64,000 nucleotides of DNA from Papiliotrema nemorosa (GCA_032158125.1 JASKOT010000037.1:1-64000); one strand, 5' to 3'. Shown: positions 33,886 to 45,693, counted from the first letter of the stretch. Notes: generated by a model from the sequence alone, not told the origin. Numbers and translations are program-made.

Positions 33886-35543
33886 CTAGCTTTTCTCGTC
33901 TCCTCTCCTTGCAATGTGATATCCCATGTCTTTGCGTCAGTACCCATTCTGGAACGATAGACGGCTTACCAGCTTGTACGTTTGTACGGCATCATCATAC
34001 GGCGAGAGGATGGCGTTACGATCGGCTCGGCCTTCAACAACATCGATGAGGGCTCTGAATTCCGTCTCGTAACAATCATCCTACTCATCAATCCCAACTT
34101 ACTGGTTCCAGCCGCTGCACTCACATCAGTGAACACTGTCTGAACTGCATGGTGAGCGATATCACCCAGGCCGACTCACCTTCTTCCGCCTTGCCAGGTC
34201 GTCGAATCAACAACCTTGGGGCAGAAGAGTAAGGATCTTGTAAGGTGAACTTCCATCCATCCGCCAGGATAACCACTTCGCAGTCATAGTCTCCCTCTAC
34301 TCATCAGCGTTGCACCTCAGCACCAGAGAATCAATTACCGTGCAGAGCTATTCCGTGAACGAAATTGACGGTACCTCCGACTTGGGTAGACCATACCGCG
34401 TTTGTCACGCGAGGAATGCGGTTTTCCGGAGAGATTACCCCTTCCTCCCCGACAAGCAGCGAGAGTTTTCCAGCAGGATCATCATGCTCCACGGTGGAGA
34501 CGTGCATTGTATCAGGTAGGGCCGGAGGGGAAAGATATCGTACGAGATCGACTATAGGATCAGGTGCCTGTAAGATATCTCATGTTCTTACCGAGATGAG
34601 TGCCTTGACTGATCACCGCTGTAAATCAGCTCTGTCCCTACAGACGATCTAGCAACTTGCGACCTAGTTCTGTGGTCTTGTCCCAATACCCAGTCATCCT
34701 TTTGCTGAAAAGCTCAGCTGCGTATGAGCTGATTGTCAGCCCTTCTTAGAGTTGCAGCTGAGGCTTGACAGACTATGCAAGGAAATATCGAGCCAAGGTG
34801 AGCATGACCGTCAAATTGTTCTCCACGATGTGCCTTCTGCACCGTCAGCCACCTTGGAGCCGGTGTCACTTGCTTAATTTGTTGAACAGCTGTATCTGAT
34901 CAGCTTGAGCCAGGTGTGTGATGAAGTCGACTTGCCTTTCAGGTATCGAAGCATGTATCCAACCGATACTATTCGACCACTGAGTGCCTCCTGGACCTCT
35001 TCCACTTGATCCACTCCAGCACTGGAGATCGGCTTCTCGATCAGAAATGCAGCGTTCGGGAAGAGTTTCAGCATCCGCAGTTCGTTGTCTCGTCCGGGTA
35101 TGGTTGAGCCTCGAGCAATGGGAGGTAGCCCATCAACTATCAAGCTTCGGATTAGTTCAACCAGGGAGCAGACGAGACCTACGAGGGCTGTGAGCCAGGA
35201 CCCAGCTTTGAAGCTGCTTCCTCGAGTGATTTGAAGACCTGTGTATTCTCATAGCCTGTCTTGACATTCTCATCCGCCCCCTTGATCGCTAGGACTTTCC
35301 TAGCCCGCTCCTCTTTCAAGTCTACAATCCCAACTATTCTCAAGCGGGATCCAAGGATTCTGCGATCAGTACCTCGAAATCTCTCGCTGAAGTCTTGCAC
35401 ACTTTTCCAGCCGCTTGCTCTGTTGTAATATCAGCACCCAATCAGAGAGAGGACCCTTGACTTGCGTGATTCCATGGTCCTTCGGTCGTTCCAAAGTTGA
35501 TAGGTCCCGCACCGAGGAGCAGTACATTGAAAGGTGACGACAT
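33886..35543 (-). CDS. Gfo/Idh/MocA-type NAD(P) oxidoreductase, many exons
   Basis: Start ATG 35543 (MSSPFNVLLLGAGPINFGTT), stop at 33886-33888, about eleven exons. The Rossmann fold shows in NVLLLGAGPINFG and RLRIVGIVDLKEERA; NAAFLIEKPISSAGVDQVEE is the EKP motif at the nicotinamide site. Then come GRIVSVGYMLRYLK, AVQQIK, HIVENNLTVMLTLARYFLAY, MTGYWDKTTEL and VISQGTHLVDLVRYLSPPAL. Later exons give EGDYDCEVVILADGWKFTLQ, ETEFRALIDVVEGRADRNAI and a final TWDITLQGEETRKA. Two consecutive introns (34890-34935 and 34837-34873) start with GCAAGT instead of GT and enclose a 16-nt exon. The enzyme probably oxidises a sugar, polyol or related compound with NAD(P); the substrate is not readable from sequence. 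Confidence 0.8.
34874..34889 (-). other. 16-nt microexon between two GC-AG introns
   Basis: The oxidoreductase exon upstream ends LRYLK plus one base, before GCAAGTCG (intron 34890-34935, 46 nt). The microexon encodes AVQQIK with split codons at both ends. The next intron (34837-34873, 37 nt) starts GCAAGTGA, has GCTGAC before GGTGCAG, and the following exon reads HIVENNLTVML. No GT donor gives a frame that joins these conserved blocks. Confidence 0.7.
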
Positions 35544-35882
35544 GATTGCGCGAAGTCAGAGGGTGAATCAAGACGCATATAGACGTTCTCAGGCCAGCTT
35601 TATATGTCTGGGCCGTGCTGCTGATCACAGCATGCAATGCTGCTTCACTGCATACACAACATCGACCCGTCATCACAGTCGGGCAGAAGATTCACCGAAA
35701 TCCGGTTCTGCCGCATTTGACCGCGAATTTCCGTACTCGCCGTGCTCATCGAATGTGGAGGCGACCCCTGCTTCTATGCTTGCTCACCGTACAAGTAGAT
35801 GCATACGGGGAAGGCGATGCGTACGTATAAAGAGGAGAAACGTGATGCAAAGATGAATAACCACCATTATTCCCAATGCGCG
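35544..35882. promoter_or_regulatory. divergent promoter, oxidoreductase / transaldolase-like gene
   Basis: About 340 bp between divergent start codons of two predicted carbohydrate-metabolism genes; a natural place for shared control. No clear motif was identified. Confidence 0.45.
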
Positions 35883-37174
35883 ATGCCCACCCTACTTCAG
35901 CAACTCGAGTCTGCAGGCTGCCTTGTCGACGTCGATTCTTTCGTGCCCGCAGTCGCCAAATCTCTACCTTTCAGAGCCCACGATGCGACTTCCAATCAAG
36001 CTCTAATCGGCCTCTGTGTCTACGCCCCAGAGAACGCCCAACTGGTCAATGAGACCATCAAAAATGCTCCCGATGCCTCTGCATTGGACATCTTGACGAT
36101 GCTGGTAAGCTTTCTACGTTAATGCTCGCAATCAGCTGACAAGGTTCCAGCACGCAAAGTTTGGTAAAATCCAGCTGGCCAATATCGATGGACGAGTCTT
36201 GGCTCAGTCCTCCCCATCCTTCCCACACGACAAGGAGAAGATCATCGCCCATGCTCGAGCTTACGCCAAAGCTTTCGAATCTGAAGGCGTCTCAAAGTGA
36301 GACGATCTCTAAGGATCCAAGCTGACCACAGGGACCGCTTTGCAATAAAAATGCCAACTACAAGTGCTGGTATGCAGGCTGCCGCAGCACTCAAGGAGGA
36401 AGGTATCGCTTCGTTGGGAACAGTCTTGTTCTCTGTTCCTCAAGCGATTGCCGCGAGTCAAGCTGGGATCTATGCCATTAGTCCTTATTTCAATCGTCAG
36501 TCGACTCGCGTGTCTCACTTAGACTGATATGTAGCTTGTCGTGGACACGTGGACGAGGAGTATTGGATCGATAGTGCTGATCCAGCTCGAGACCACCCCA
36601 TGGCCCATCGAATGCGACACATTCGAGACACATACGATCGGTTGGCAAAGGAAACTGGAAAGCCTCAACCTCAAATCAAGGGTGCTGGGTGAGCTTTCAG
36701 GCCTGGCATATCCAGAGGTAGCTGACCGCCAGATACGTGACAGCTCGGGAAGTCATGGCGCAACTCGACCTAGGCTGCAACCACGTGACGGTCCTTCCAG
36801 CCTCTTTGGCTGATCTCATCGCATACGATAAGCTACCCCCTCATCGGTCGGGCGAATGGTCAGAACGCTGGGTCTCGCGGGTAGACGAGCCAAACCTCGA
36901 CTGGAAAGAATGGAACATCTCTAAACCCGATCACTCGGAAGTTCTCGCTAGACTCGCACATTCTGACCCCTTCGATAAACAGGCGGGAAAGTTCACAATC
37001 GCCTCTACCGACGTGGACTATCTCGCTGATGGAGTATTGGACAGCTTTAATGAGAGAGACGAGGCAACCAAATTCCGACTCGCCGATGCTCTGGAGACTT
37101 TCAAGACTGCCGAGGACAAGTTGTTGGCTTACATTGATGATCTTCGAGCGGGTCTGACTAAGACCGCTTCATAG
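35883..37174 (+). CDS. transaldolase-like protein
   Basis: Class I aldolase of the transaldolase family, five exons (exon 1 35883-36104). The barrel begins MPTLLQQLESAGCLVDVDSF and contains RAHDATSNQALIG, IQLANIDGRVLAQ, the Schiff-base Lys in FAIKMPTTSAGMQAA, GIASLGTVLFSVPQAIAASQ and GIYAISPYFN, then RGHVDEEYWIDSADPARDHP and YVTAREVMAQLDLGCNHVTV. In canonical transaldolase the strand after the lysine carries an Asn (CN-x-TLLF); here it reads SLGTVLF, so that contact is lost, and the protein has a long C-terminal extension. It is therefore a divergent member whose activity on sedoheptulose-7-phosphate is uncertain. An in-frame ATG at 35853 would add ten residues; the start at 35883 matches the family opening. 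It is divergent from the Gfo/Idh gene and followed by a sugar transporter. Confidence 0.82.
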
Positions 37175-37885
37175 ACGCAACTTGTAGAGGTGGCTCTGAG
37201 GTGGCTCTGTTATCGTGTCCTGAAGGATATATGCTTAGAAGAAGTGCCGTCTGGTGAAATGCATGTTTTGGCCAAAGAGGCAGATGTTTACATCTCAGAT
37301 TTCTTCTTTTACAAAACCAAACAGCCGACTGAAAAAAAAAAAACCGGAGGTCGATCACGGTAGTATATACAGAGTTTCACACGAATTCACTTCTGCGAGT
37401 CGCGGTCAACGATTCCTCTCCAGGTCCAGGCAGTTGTCCCCAGTCACCTTGACGTGACCGGTTTCGAGAACAGACAATTATGGACAGGTTGCCACCAAGC
37501 CGCCGAGTCCGGCTCTGCCAAGGGATTTACTTTCGCTGAGTTCCGTGCAAAGGTCTGGCAGCTCGCTTGCAATCGGCATCGGCGTCTGATCTTGCTTTTC
37601 CAGTGTGCAAAGCGACTTCATCATGTGCAGTACAACGGAGAAACGCGGCACAACGGAGGACGGCGATTCAACGTTCGGACAATTCAAGCTCGTCACTTCC
37701 GAGAGAGACAGGACACATGACTTACGGATTGTGCTGATGGAATTGTCTTGTAGCTGGTATTTCGCGGAGCTGGATGTTATTGTAACAACAGGTCGAACGA
37801 ATTGTCCGCTTCCCCTTGCATATATATACGGGTAGCTAGATACCGATACACCCACAATATCGAAATCACACACTGGCCACTCAAC
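37175..37885. promoter_or_regulatory. intergenic, promoter of the MFS transporter
   Basis: About 710 bp. It contains an A12 run at 37331-37342, about 160 bp past the transaldolase stop, and a strong TATA element at 37821. A 163-codon minus-strand open frame (37478-37969) has no family features and overlaps the transporter's first exon. Confidence 0.5.
37821..37828 (+). promoter_or_regulatory. TATA box of the MFS transporter gene
   Basis: TATATATA, preceded by GCA and followed by CGGG, 58 bp upstream of the ATG at 37886. It stands out in this GC-rich sequence and fits an inducible rather than housekeeping promoter. Confidence 0.5.
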
Positions 37886-40211
37886 ATGCAGGACCACTTG
37901 ACCGAGTCTACCGACAAGAACCTCTACACTATCGACCACCATGAGCATGGCGACGCCATTGTGCCACATGTTTCAAATGTCACCGCCATGAGGGTTATCG
38001 AGAATCCGCTTCAGGTGAGAACCGGGAGCTCTGGATCTAGGGAATGCGCTAATCGACCAGCGTTACTCGAAAACCGAACTCTCTGAACTCGTCGGATCGT
38101 TCTGTGCCTCTCATCAACTTGCCGAACATGAAGAGATGTTTCGAAAAGGGGCATTGGTCGCACAAGCTCCCGACGACTTCGAAAGACTAGAGGAGCTCAA
38201 CTCGGAAGAAAGAGAAGCTTTGCTTTTCGAAAAGGCCCACAAGTGGTCAGGTGAGAATATCTCCACTCATGACCTTACCTGAGCAGCTAACAAAGATATA
38301 GGCACCTGGCAGCTATACTATGCCGTTGCCATGTGTGCTCTTGGGGCAGCTGTCCAAGGCTGGGATCAGACTGGCTCGAACGGTGCCAATCTGTCCTTCC
38401 CAGAAGAGTTTGGTATCGCCGTTCCATGGGACGGACCGGGTGGTCATCGCGCCGAGTGGATTCTTGGTGCGGTCAATTCGATCCCGTACTTCACTGCCGG
38501 TGTATTGTAAGCATCTTTCAATCCTTCCAGCTAACACCCCAGAGGGTGCTGGTTATCTGACCCGCTCAACAAATGGTTTGGAAGACGAGGAGAGATCGCC
38601 ATCACTGCTGCTATCCTCATTGCCACTCCCATTGCCTCTGGTTTCACGCATACTTGGCAACAGCTGTTTGCCGTTCGGCTCATCATGGGTATTGGTATCG
38701 GAGCCAAGGCGGCGACTGTACCTGTGAGCTCAACGTGAAGTGTGTTCCCGCCACTAAGGATACTGTAGGTCTACGCAGCCGAGCTTTCCCCCACACGTAT
38801 CCGAGGCGCACTAGTGATGGGATGGCAATTATGGGTCACTTTTGGTACGCCATGATGATGATTGGTCATGACTATCGTGTTAACATGTACAGGTATCTTC
38901 CTTGGGTTCGCCGCAAACTGCATCGTCAAGGATGTCGGTCGCATCGCGTGGCGACTACAGCTCGGCTCAGCGTTCATCCCCGCGCTTCCTCTTCTTCTCG
39001 GAATCTTCTTTTGCCCAGAGAGTCCACGATGGCTTATGAAGAATGATAAGTCATTGAAGCACTTCATCAGTCATTACTGACGAGTTTACGCCGATACCCA
39101 GAAGCTTACGCATCATACCTCAAAATCCGGAAACATCCCATCATCGCCGCCCGAGATCTCTACTACTCTCATGTGCTGTACACCGAGGAGGTCGCAATGG
39201 CCAAGGGCGCCTCTTACTCCAGCCGTCTCCGAGACTGCTTCGTCGTTCCTCGGATCAGACGAGCTACTTTGGCCGCTGGCACCGTCATGCTCGCTCAGCA
39301 GATGTGCGGAATCAACAGTGAGTCTTCGATTTTGGAACACACTCGGGCTTATTCCCCCTAGTCATCTCTTTTTACTCTTCCACGGTGTTCGTTGAAGGAG
39401 GAGCATCTCAGACCAATGCTCTTTATGCTTCACTTGGGTTTGGTGCGGTCAACTTTGTGTTTGCCATCCCTGCATTGTTCATGATCGATAAATTTGGCCG
39501 TCGAGGTCTTCTCCTTAGCGTGAGTCTCCGCAGATGGACCAGCTGACAAATTCAGACCTTCCCCGGGATGATGGTCTTCGTACTCGGAGCGGGGCTTGCG
39601 TTCCTTTATCCCGGAACAGGACCGGCGCGTACTGGCATGATAGCGCTGTGAGTTGGTATACATCGTCAGTGTTCATACTGAACGAAGATTTATCTATATC
39701 TTCACGGCGTTTTATTCGGTCGGGGAAGGTCCTGTCTGTTTTCTATATGGCGCAGAGGTCTTCCCTACCGTACAACGGGAACAAGGAATGGCTTTTGCCG
39801 TGGCCGTCAACAGCGTCTTTGCAGCCATGTTGGGTCTCACCTTCCCACCCATGCGCCGAGCTTTGGGCAGCGTCGGGGCCTGTAAGTGTTAGCGATCGCC
39901 GAACAAGTCGTGGTTATTGACTTTCAGTCGGCTTTTACGCTGGACTCAACTTACTAGCGCTCATCTGGATCTTCTGCTTTGTCCCTGAGACCAAGCAGCT
40001 CTCCCTCGAGGAGCTGGACCGTGAGGCTATTGCGAGTGAAGGCATTGACTCTTTAGAGGTGTTTTCGATCCCGACAAGACAGTTTATTGCGTATGAGAGC
40101 CGAGTCTGGTTGCCTTACTGGATCAAGCGGAACATTCTCTTCCAGAGGCATACACCAGCTCCTCCGCCAGTTTACCAGGTCGCCAGCAAAGTACGATCGT
40201 CTTCCGCTTAG
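37886..40211 (+). CDS. MFS sugar-type transporter
   Basis: Major-facilitator protein of the sugar porter family, plasma membrane, about ten exons from ATG 37886 to TAG 40209-40211. A ~110-residue acidic N-terminus precedes the first membrane helix ([20 protein letters not shown]). Family signatures are [16 protein letters not shown] (loop 2-3), [16 protein letters not shown] then [33 protein letters not shown] (PESPR), [32 protein letters not shown] and the closing [13 protein letters not shown] (PETK). The C-terminal tail is cytosolic. The long N-terminus is of the type found on fungal polyol/hexose porter-like proteins. The substrate cannot be read from sequence. It lies head-to-tail behind the transaldolase-like gene. 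Confidence 0.9.
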
Positions 40212-40821
40212 TTCCAGCAATTACTACCGGGCGGTATCGAGCGGTATCGGGAAGAAGCTGTTTGTGGCACGTTGCCGGAAGGATAGGAATCTGTTGGACT
40301 CGATGTAGGCTGAGCCCAGAGAAGAGAGCTTGATAAAGTAGAACCTGAATATGCACGCTCATTACCGACATCCTGCCTGGTCTTATGTGCTTATTGCCCT
40401 TCTCTAGCATTCTACGGCGTGTCCCTCTTGACGCTGAGCATCCCTAAGGAGCCATCAAGCCACTGATCCCTCCGTGAACTTCGCGACGCACACAGATCGG
40501 TAGCCGCCCAGTGCTTTATCCGTCCCATCGGGAGCGTGTCCATTGCCCTGTAGCAGGCCATGACAGAGACGTGCGTCTGGATTGATTTGATTTGCTGGGA
40601 TGGGTGCAGTGGTGTTGGGATGACGTCACCTCTTTGTTTGGGGTTGCCAGAAATCCTCTTGCGATCACTTTGAGACTGGCCTTTGATCTTCATTCGCGGT
40701 AAACTCACCCCTTCCAAAGACCTTTTGAGGGGATAATTAGTCGAACACCAGCGCTAGTCCTGGCGCAGACGAGGTATACTCAAAAACTTTGTAAAACTTC
40801 CGCTCAAAGGGGTCGACCAAG
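40212..40821. other. intergenic after the MFS transporter
   Basis: About 610 bp. No gene is supported; a minus-strand open frame at 40412-40717 has no family features. It should hold the transporter 3' UTR and the promoter of the next plus-strand gene. Confidence 0.4.
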
Positions 40822-42027
40822 ATGAACTCTACCGCCGGCGATGAGGCTTTCGCGTCGTATGAAGAGGAACGAATGGCAAATATCAAGTGCGCAGCGGGCC
40901 TTCTCCTCCTTACTCTCCTGATACTCGACAGACCATTTCTGAAGCTCAGATCTTGACAATGGAGGCTGACGATATGTCAGGAACAACGCGGCTCTTTTGG
41001 CTTCCCTTGGTCTCAATGCGACTCCAGCTATTCGAGCTCCTCAACTCCAACAACAAAAGAAACCAGTCATATCCTCAGCCGAGGAACGCACAAGGAGAGA
41101 GACACGTGCTAAAGCTGCGGCACTCAAGAGGGCGGTAGAGCCTACTCGACGTAGTGCGCGTGTAGCACATAAACCCGCAGATATCAAGTCAGATGCCAAC
41201 TTGTGAGGCAACCCCTAGGCTGTTTCACTTCCGTGGCTGACGAGAGCAGTACATATGCCGACCCGCCCAGTCCCTCAGACAAAAGACGAGATCCTATTCC
41301 TCGTGGTGTAGCCCCAAAGATACCCAGTGGACCCGAATACGACCTAGCTGGACCGAGCACGCGCGCGCCTCGTCCAGGACGCGCAAAAGATGGGACATTG
41401 ATATTTGAGGATAGATGGGCTGGCGTCTTTACACCCAATGTGACGCCTGAAGAGATGTTCACTGGAGGAGCATTCGCCGGCGCTTTCTTTTGGTTAGTGA
41501 AACGGAACAGGTCACCTATCCCATCAGCTGAAGACTAGTGATACCTATTCACGTGTACGAAAGGAACCCCTGGTAGCTACGGCCGATGTGGCTGAGCTTC
41601 CATTCACAGTTAGCGACCCGAGTCGACTTTTGAGTAATGAGGAGCCGGATGGCGATATCAACAGGTTCAAAGTCAGGGCTGGGCAATCGTTAGCAGAATG
41701 GGAAAAAGCAGGCTGGATATGGAGCGAAGATCCGAGAGGTTGGGCTCAGTGGTATGTCCGATTCTGGGAGGGAAGGCGGTGTGAGGATGATGTGAGGCAA
41801 ATTAGCCGATGTAGGTCGAGACAATATGGAACCGATTCTGACGTCAAGGGCAGAAAGTAGCGGGTCCGACGGGTCGGTTCAAACGAGCTCTGTTGAAAAA
41901 GATGTATCAAGCAGGAGGCGTAAAGGCTGTGGATGATGAAGATGTCGGGAGGGTTCTTAGACAGTGCTTATGGCAGTGGGGGTATGAGCTGAATAAGACA
42001 GAATACGATGCCGCAATGGAGGCATGA
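40822..42027 (+). CDS. conserved fungal protein of unknown function
   Basis: Start ATG 40822 (MNSTAGDEAFASYEEERMAN), five exons. The first intron restores IKNNAALLASLGLNA; together, YEEERMANI..N.ALLASLGL resembles a short N-terminal helix seen in several eukaryotic chromatin-linked proteins. A basic stretch follows (VEPTRRSARVAHKPAD). The second half is a compact domain: FTPNVTPEEMFTGGAF, RFKVRAGQSLAEWEKAGWIW, EDPRGWAQWYVRFWEGRRCE and AGPTGRFKRALLKKMYQAGG, ending DAAMEA. The Trp-rich EDPRGW-QWY-RF--GRRCEDD-RQI block looks highly conserved, so this should be a real, purifying-selected gene, but I cannot assign a function. The last intron's acceptor is slightly uncertain. Confidence 0.72.
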
Positions 42028-42081
42028 CTGGTCATGTATATGTAGCCGTCTATCTTGTATGTACAGACCCTGCTGATGAAT

Positions 42082-43596
42082 TTACGACTTCCGTTTGGTC
42101 GCGGTGAAGAATGCCGCCTAAAGTCAGCGGCTGAACAAGGACCAGTCACCCACGTTGTATCTATGCTGGAGCATTCCATCGGGAACACCAGTATACGTCG
42201 TCTCTATGGTCGTCTCGTCCTAAAATTTAGCAAGTGGCCAAGTCGAGGGAGAAGGATACCGACATGAATGTCAAATCCGATATTCCTTGCCAACTGCTTG
42301 ACTTCATCCAAGCTGAGCTCGATGGAGCCTTCACCTCTCGACGACTTTCCTGGGCTGTTCTCAAAATGCCATAACAACGGACCGAGGTTGATCCACACCC
42401 CGTCCTCCTCGAGCAGAGTGTAGATGATCTTGAGAAATTTTAAGACATTTCGAGCCTGGGCATCAGCTCATTCCCTTTGCCCTAAAGGCCACTCACGCAA
42501 TCGATGAAGAAGCAAGTGACCACGGCCGACCATTTTCCGCGCTGGCCTTGTTCGCCCTCTACACCCTGCGCAACGTCCCAACTGTCCGGGCCGTAAATCT
42601 CCTCAAAATCTCCAGCCACCAGGCTGAAATCTCCCCCGTGACCATTAAGGACGTCCGCTGGTACGACATCCGGAATCTGGACTTTTCGGAGGAGGTTGGT
42701 GGTCGAAGTGTGATTCGAGTATGAATGAAGAAACGGGTAGATAACGTGCGAGTTGACTGAGGTCGATTGATTTAGCATGAAATGGGAAGCGATGAGCATG
42801 TAAGTGGAGAATTCGTTTCCTTGCGAGAAGAAGCCTGACACATCAATACTTGCCATGGGGTCTGACGAGAGAAGTACTTGCCCCTGGCCGCGATCTCCAT
42901 GGCTAGACGACCCATTCCGCACCCCGGGACGAGCACTTTCCGAGTCGCCCTGTCTCTGCCGGCCTCGGCGGGAAAGTACTTTTCGAGGGACTGAAGTATG
43001 GGCTGATAGCAAGCGTCTCGCTCGACCTGACCTTCTACTGCCCAATCTCGGACTAAAGAACGTAAAGTCGACCGGATCTTGTCTTGAGCCAAATCGTTGT
43101 CTCCCTGGGATGGCTTCGACGAGCTCGACTTTGACCCTGGACGAGAATGCGAGTGGCCCTCGTGAGAGTGAGAATGTCCGTGCGAAGAAGAATGACCGTG
43201 TTCGTGGCTGTGGGCACCACTTTGCTCGACTGCGCGTTCACGTTCATCGCCGTCTTCAAGCATGTCGGCAAAGACGGGATCCTTGATCATATCATCGATG
43301 AATTCCGCATTTCTGCGGTCAACATGACTCGAATACAGCTCTAGCCTCGACTCACCTTCTGATCCCTTCATCCACAGCCTCTAGCTTTTCTCTGAATCCG
43401 ATCGAGTCGTATGCAGCTTTGTCAGCCTTGGAGAGTTGTAAAAAAGCCAATCTTCGTGCATGATTTGCCGAGAGCTAATTTCTGTCGTCAGTTAGGAGTG
43501 GTCGGTAGAAAGAGGACCGACGTGATACTGCATATACCCATCGAATGCTTTCAGGACCGATCTCCAATACGCTTTCTCTTCCGGTGAATCGCTCAT
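42082..43596 (-). CDS. N2227-type carnosine N-methyltransferase
   Basis: SAM-dependent methyltransferase of the N2227/CARNMT1 family; the human member methylates carnosine to anserine. Start ATG 43596 (MSDSPEEKAYWRSVLKAFDG). The N-terminal helical part contains YHLSANHARRLAFLQLSKAD. A His/Ser-rich insert (SHEHGHSSSHGHSHSHEGHS) may bind metal. SAM motif I is KVLVPGCGMGRLAMEIAARG, followed by the family marker FSQGNEFSTYMLIASHFMLN, then VVTCFFIDCARNVLKFL and GVWINLGPLLWHFENS. The C-terminal exon pair, with a 35-40 nt intron ending CTGACTTTAG, gives MLQHRYNAAFFTATKRKS, which matches the family end. It is divergent from LCB1 with 151 bp between start codons. Confidence 0.9.
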
Positions 43597-43747
43597 CTTG
43601 CTCGACGTGGATAGGTGAGATTGAAATGTGACCGTCTCGAAAGAGGTGTTGGATGACCGAGGGCAGACGCGTTTCCGACGTCAAAAGATCTCGTTTTGTG
43701 TTGCTTGTTGACCTTCTTCTCCAGAAACCCTCGACGACTCATCCACC

Positions 43748-45548
43748 ATGTCGACGCCAGTCGCAGCGAGCCCTACCCTCATCCCGGAACCTTTGATCCC
43801 TGCCCTCTCCGTTCTGAGTGGCATGTTTGTCACTTTGCAAGATCAGTTTCACCGAATTCCCGGATCCCCAATTCTCGTCCGATACATCAAATCATCCTAC
43901 CAAGACGATCCATGGCGATCCGTGCTCGAATTGTTCCTTCTCGCGTTTGCGATCCGGACCTTGCTCAAGGGACGTACGCGTGGAGAAGGATCAGGCAAGA
44001 ACTGGGTCAAATTGACCGAGAAGGAGGTGGATGAATTGGTGGACGAATGGGTTCCCCAACCGCTGGTCGATGCTCCTGCACCGGTAGATGAGAACCTCTT
44101 GGACACCATTCCAGTGATTTATGGTCCCAATGGCTCGCACGTGAAGCTTTCGCCAAACGGAGGGAAGACAGTCATGAATATGGCTTTACCAAACTGGACC
44201 GGTATGGTGGAGAGCGACAAGATGAAGCAGGTCGCGATTGACACTCTGCGAGAGTACGGTGTAGGGACTTGTGGACCTTCAGGTTTCTACGGAACGATCG
44301 GTGAGCGTGATTTGGACGCTTTTACTCATCACAGACGTGCACATGCGTTTGGAAGAGGAATTGGCAAGATTCATCGGTACAGAAGCAGCCATCATCTACG
44401 CACAAGCCTTCGCAGCGGTCTCTTCGGTAATCCCTGCTTTTGCCAAACGAGGAGATATCATCGTAGCCGACAGGGGTGTCAATTTTGCCATCAACAAGGG
44501 TCTCCAAATCTCTCGATCGCAGATTAGATGGTACGCTCATGGGGATATGAAGGATCTTGAGAGGGTTCTACAGACGGTCGAGCGGGAACGAAAGAGAAAG
44601 GGAGGGAGATTGACCAGAAAGTTTATTGTCGCCGAAGGGATCTTTGAGAATGACGGGATGATGTTGGACTTGCCTCGAGTTGTGAGTCCACCAAACGACG
44701 AGTGAAATTGTCCAATACTCATTCCAGCTCGAATTGGCGAGGAAATACAAGTTCCGAACGATTCTCGATGAGAGCATGTCGTTTGGGATGATTGGAAAGA
44801 CTGGTCGAGGGATCACCGAGCATTACAACATTCCCGTGCGTATCGTGTCTCGGATGCACTAACAAAAGGCTTCTGAAGTGGACATTCTCATGGGATCCAT
44901 GGCGACGAGCCTGGGTGCTGGAGGTGGATTCTGCGCTGGGTCCAAGGTCGTTTGTCAACATCAGCGAATCAACTCTTCCGCTTCTGTTTTCTCGGCTTCT
45001 CTCCCAGCCATGCTCGCCACGACTTCGTCTCATGCTATCGCGACGCTTCAATCGACCCCCTCGCTCTTGACAAACTTGCAATCCAACACCTTGTACTTCC
45101 GTCAAATATTGAACAAGCTCGAAGCGCTCCCGCTGGAATTGCCAGAATGTGATCAAAGCTACACTGCGCCAGCGTCGAGTATCCATCCTCCCGTTGTCAA
45201 CAAGGATGCGATCATCTCAATCCCATCTCACCCTCAATCTGCCCTTATCCACATCTTCTTGCTCAACCCGCCAGGTACGCTCGAGGAAGAGGAGAAGCTT
45301 TTGCAGGAAGTGGTCGATGAGACGGTCAATACTGGTGGCCTGCTCATCACCCGTGCAAGGCGTTTGCGTGGTCAAGAAGCTCTGGAGCCTGAGCCGAGTC
45401 TGAAGATTTGCATATCATCGGCGTTTACGAGGAAGGAGATTGAAAAGGCTGCGCAGGGGTTGAAGGCGGCTCTGATCAAGGTTGTCGCGAGTGAGTTCGT
45501 CATATTGAAAATCGTATGCAATAAACTGATGACTTAGAGAAACGATAA
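43748..45548 (+). CDS. LCB1: serine palmitoyltransferase subunit Lcb1
   Basis: Predicted 546 aa. Exons 43748-44300, 44335-44681, 44728-44835, 44869-45490 and 45538-45548. With Lcb2 it condenses serine and palmitoyl-CoA at the ER, the first step of sphingolipid synthesis. An N-terminal hydrophobic segment (VLELFLLAFAIRTLLKG) anchors it. The alpha-oxoamine synthase fold shows in YGVGTCGPSGFYGTI, DVHMRLEEELARFIGTEAAI, GDIIVADRGVNFAINKGL and FRTILDESMSFGMIGKTGRG. Where Lcb2 carries the PLP-binding Lys, the sequence reads GSMATSLGAGGGF with no Lys, the hallmark of the non-catalytic Lcb1 subunit. The last exon encodes only KKR and the stop, after a 47-nt intron. Confidence 0.95.
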
Positions 45549-45693
45549 GACGCCGAGGGACTGCTCCATGCTAGATATATAATCTTTTACCGCCATCGAT
45601 TCTCAACATTAATGCCGAGTCTCATGTGAGACAAGCTGAACATGCACTGCCGATGCGGATGTATGCCTCACAAGGCCGGTGATGTGACCAGGA

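Noticed and set aside
37478..37969. 163-codon minus-strand open frame before the MFS transporter
   Set aside because: No family features; it overlaps the TATA box and first exon of a well-supported gene.
44880..44940. Missing PLP lysine in the serine palmitoyltransferase gene as a disabling mutation
   Set aside because: Lcb1 subunits naturally lack this lysine; catalysis resides on Lcb2.
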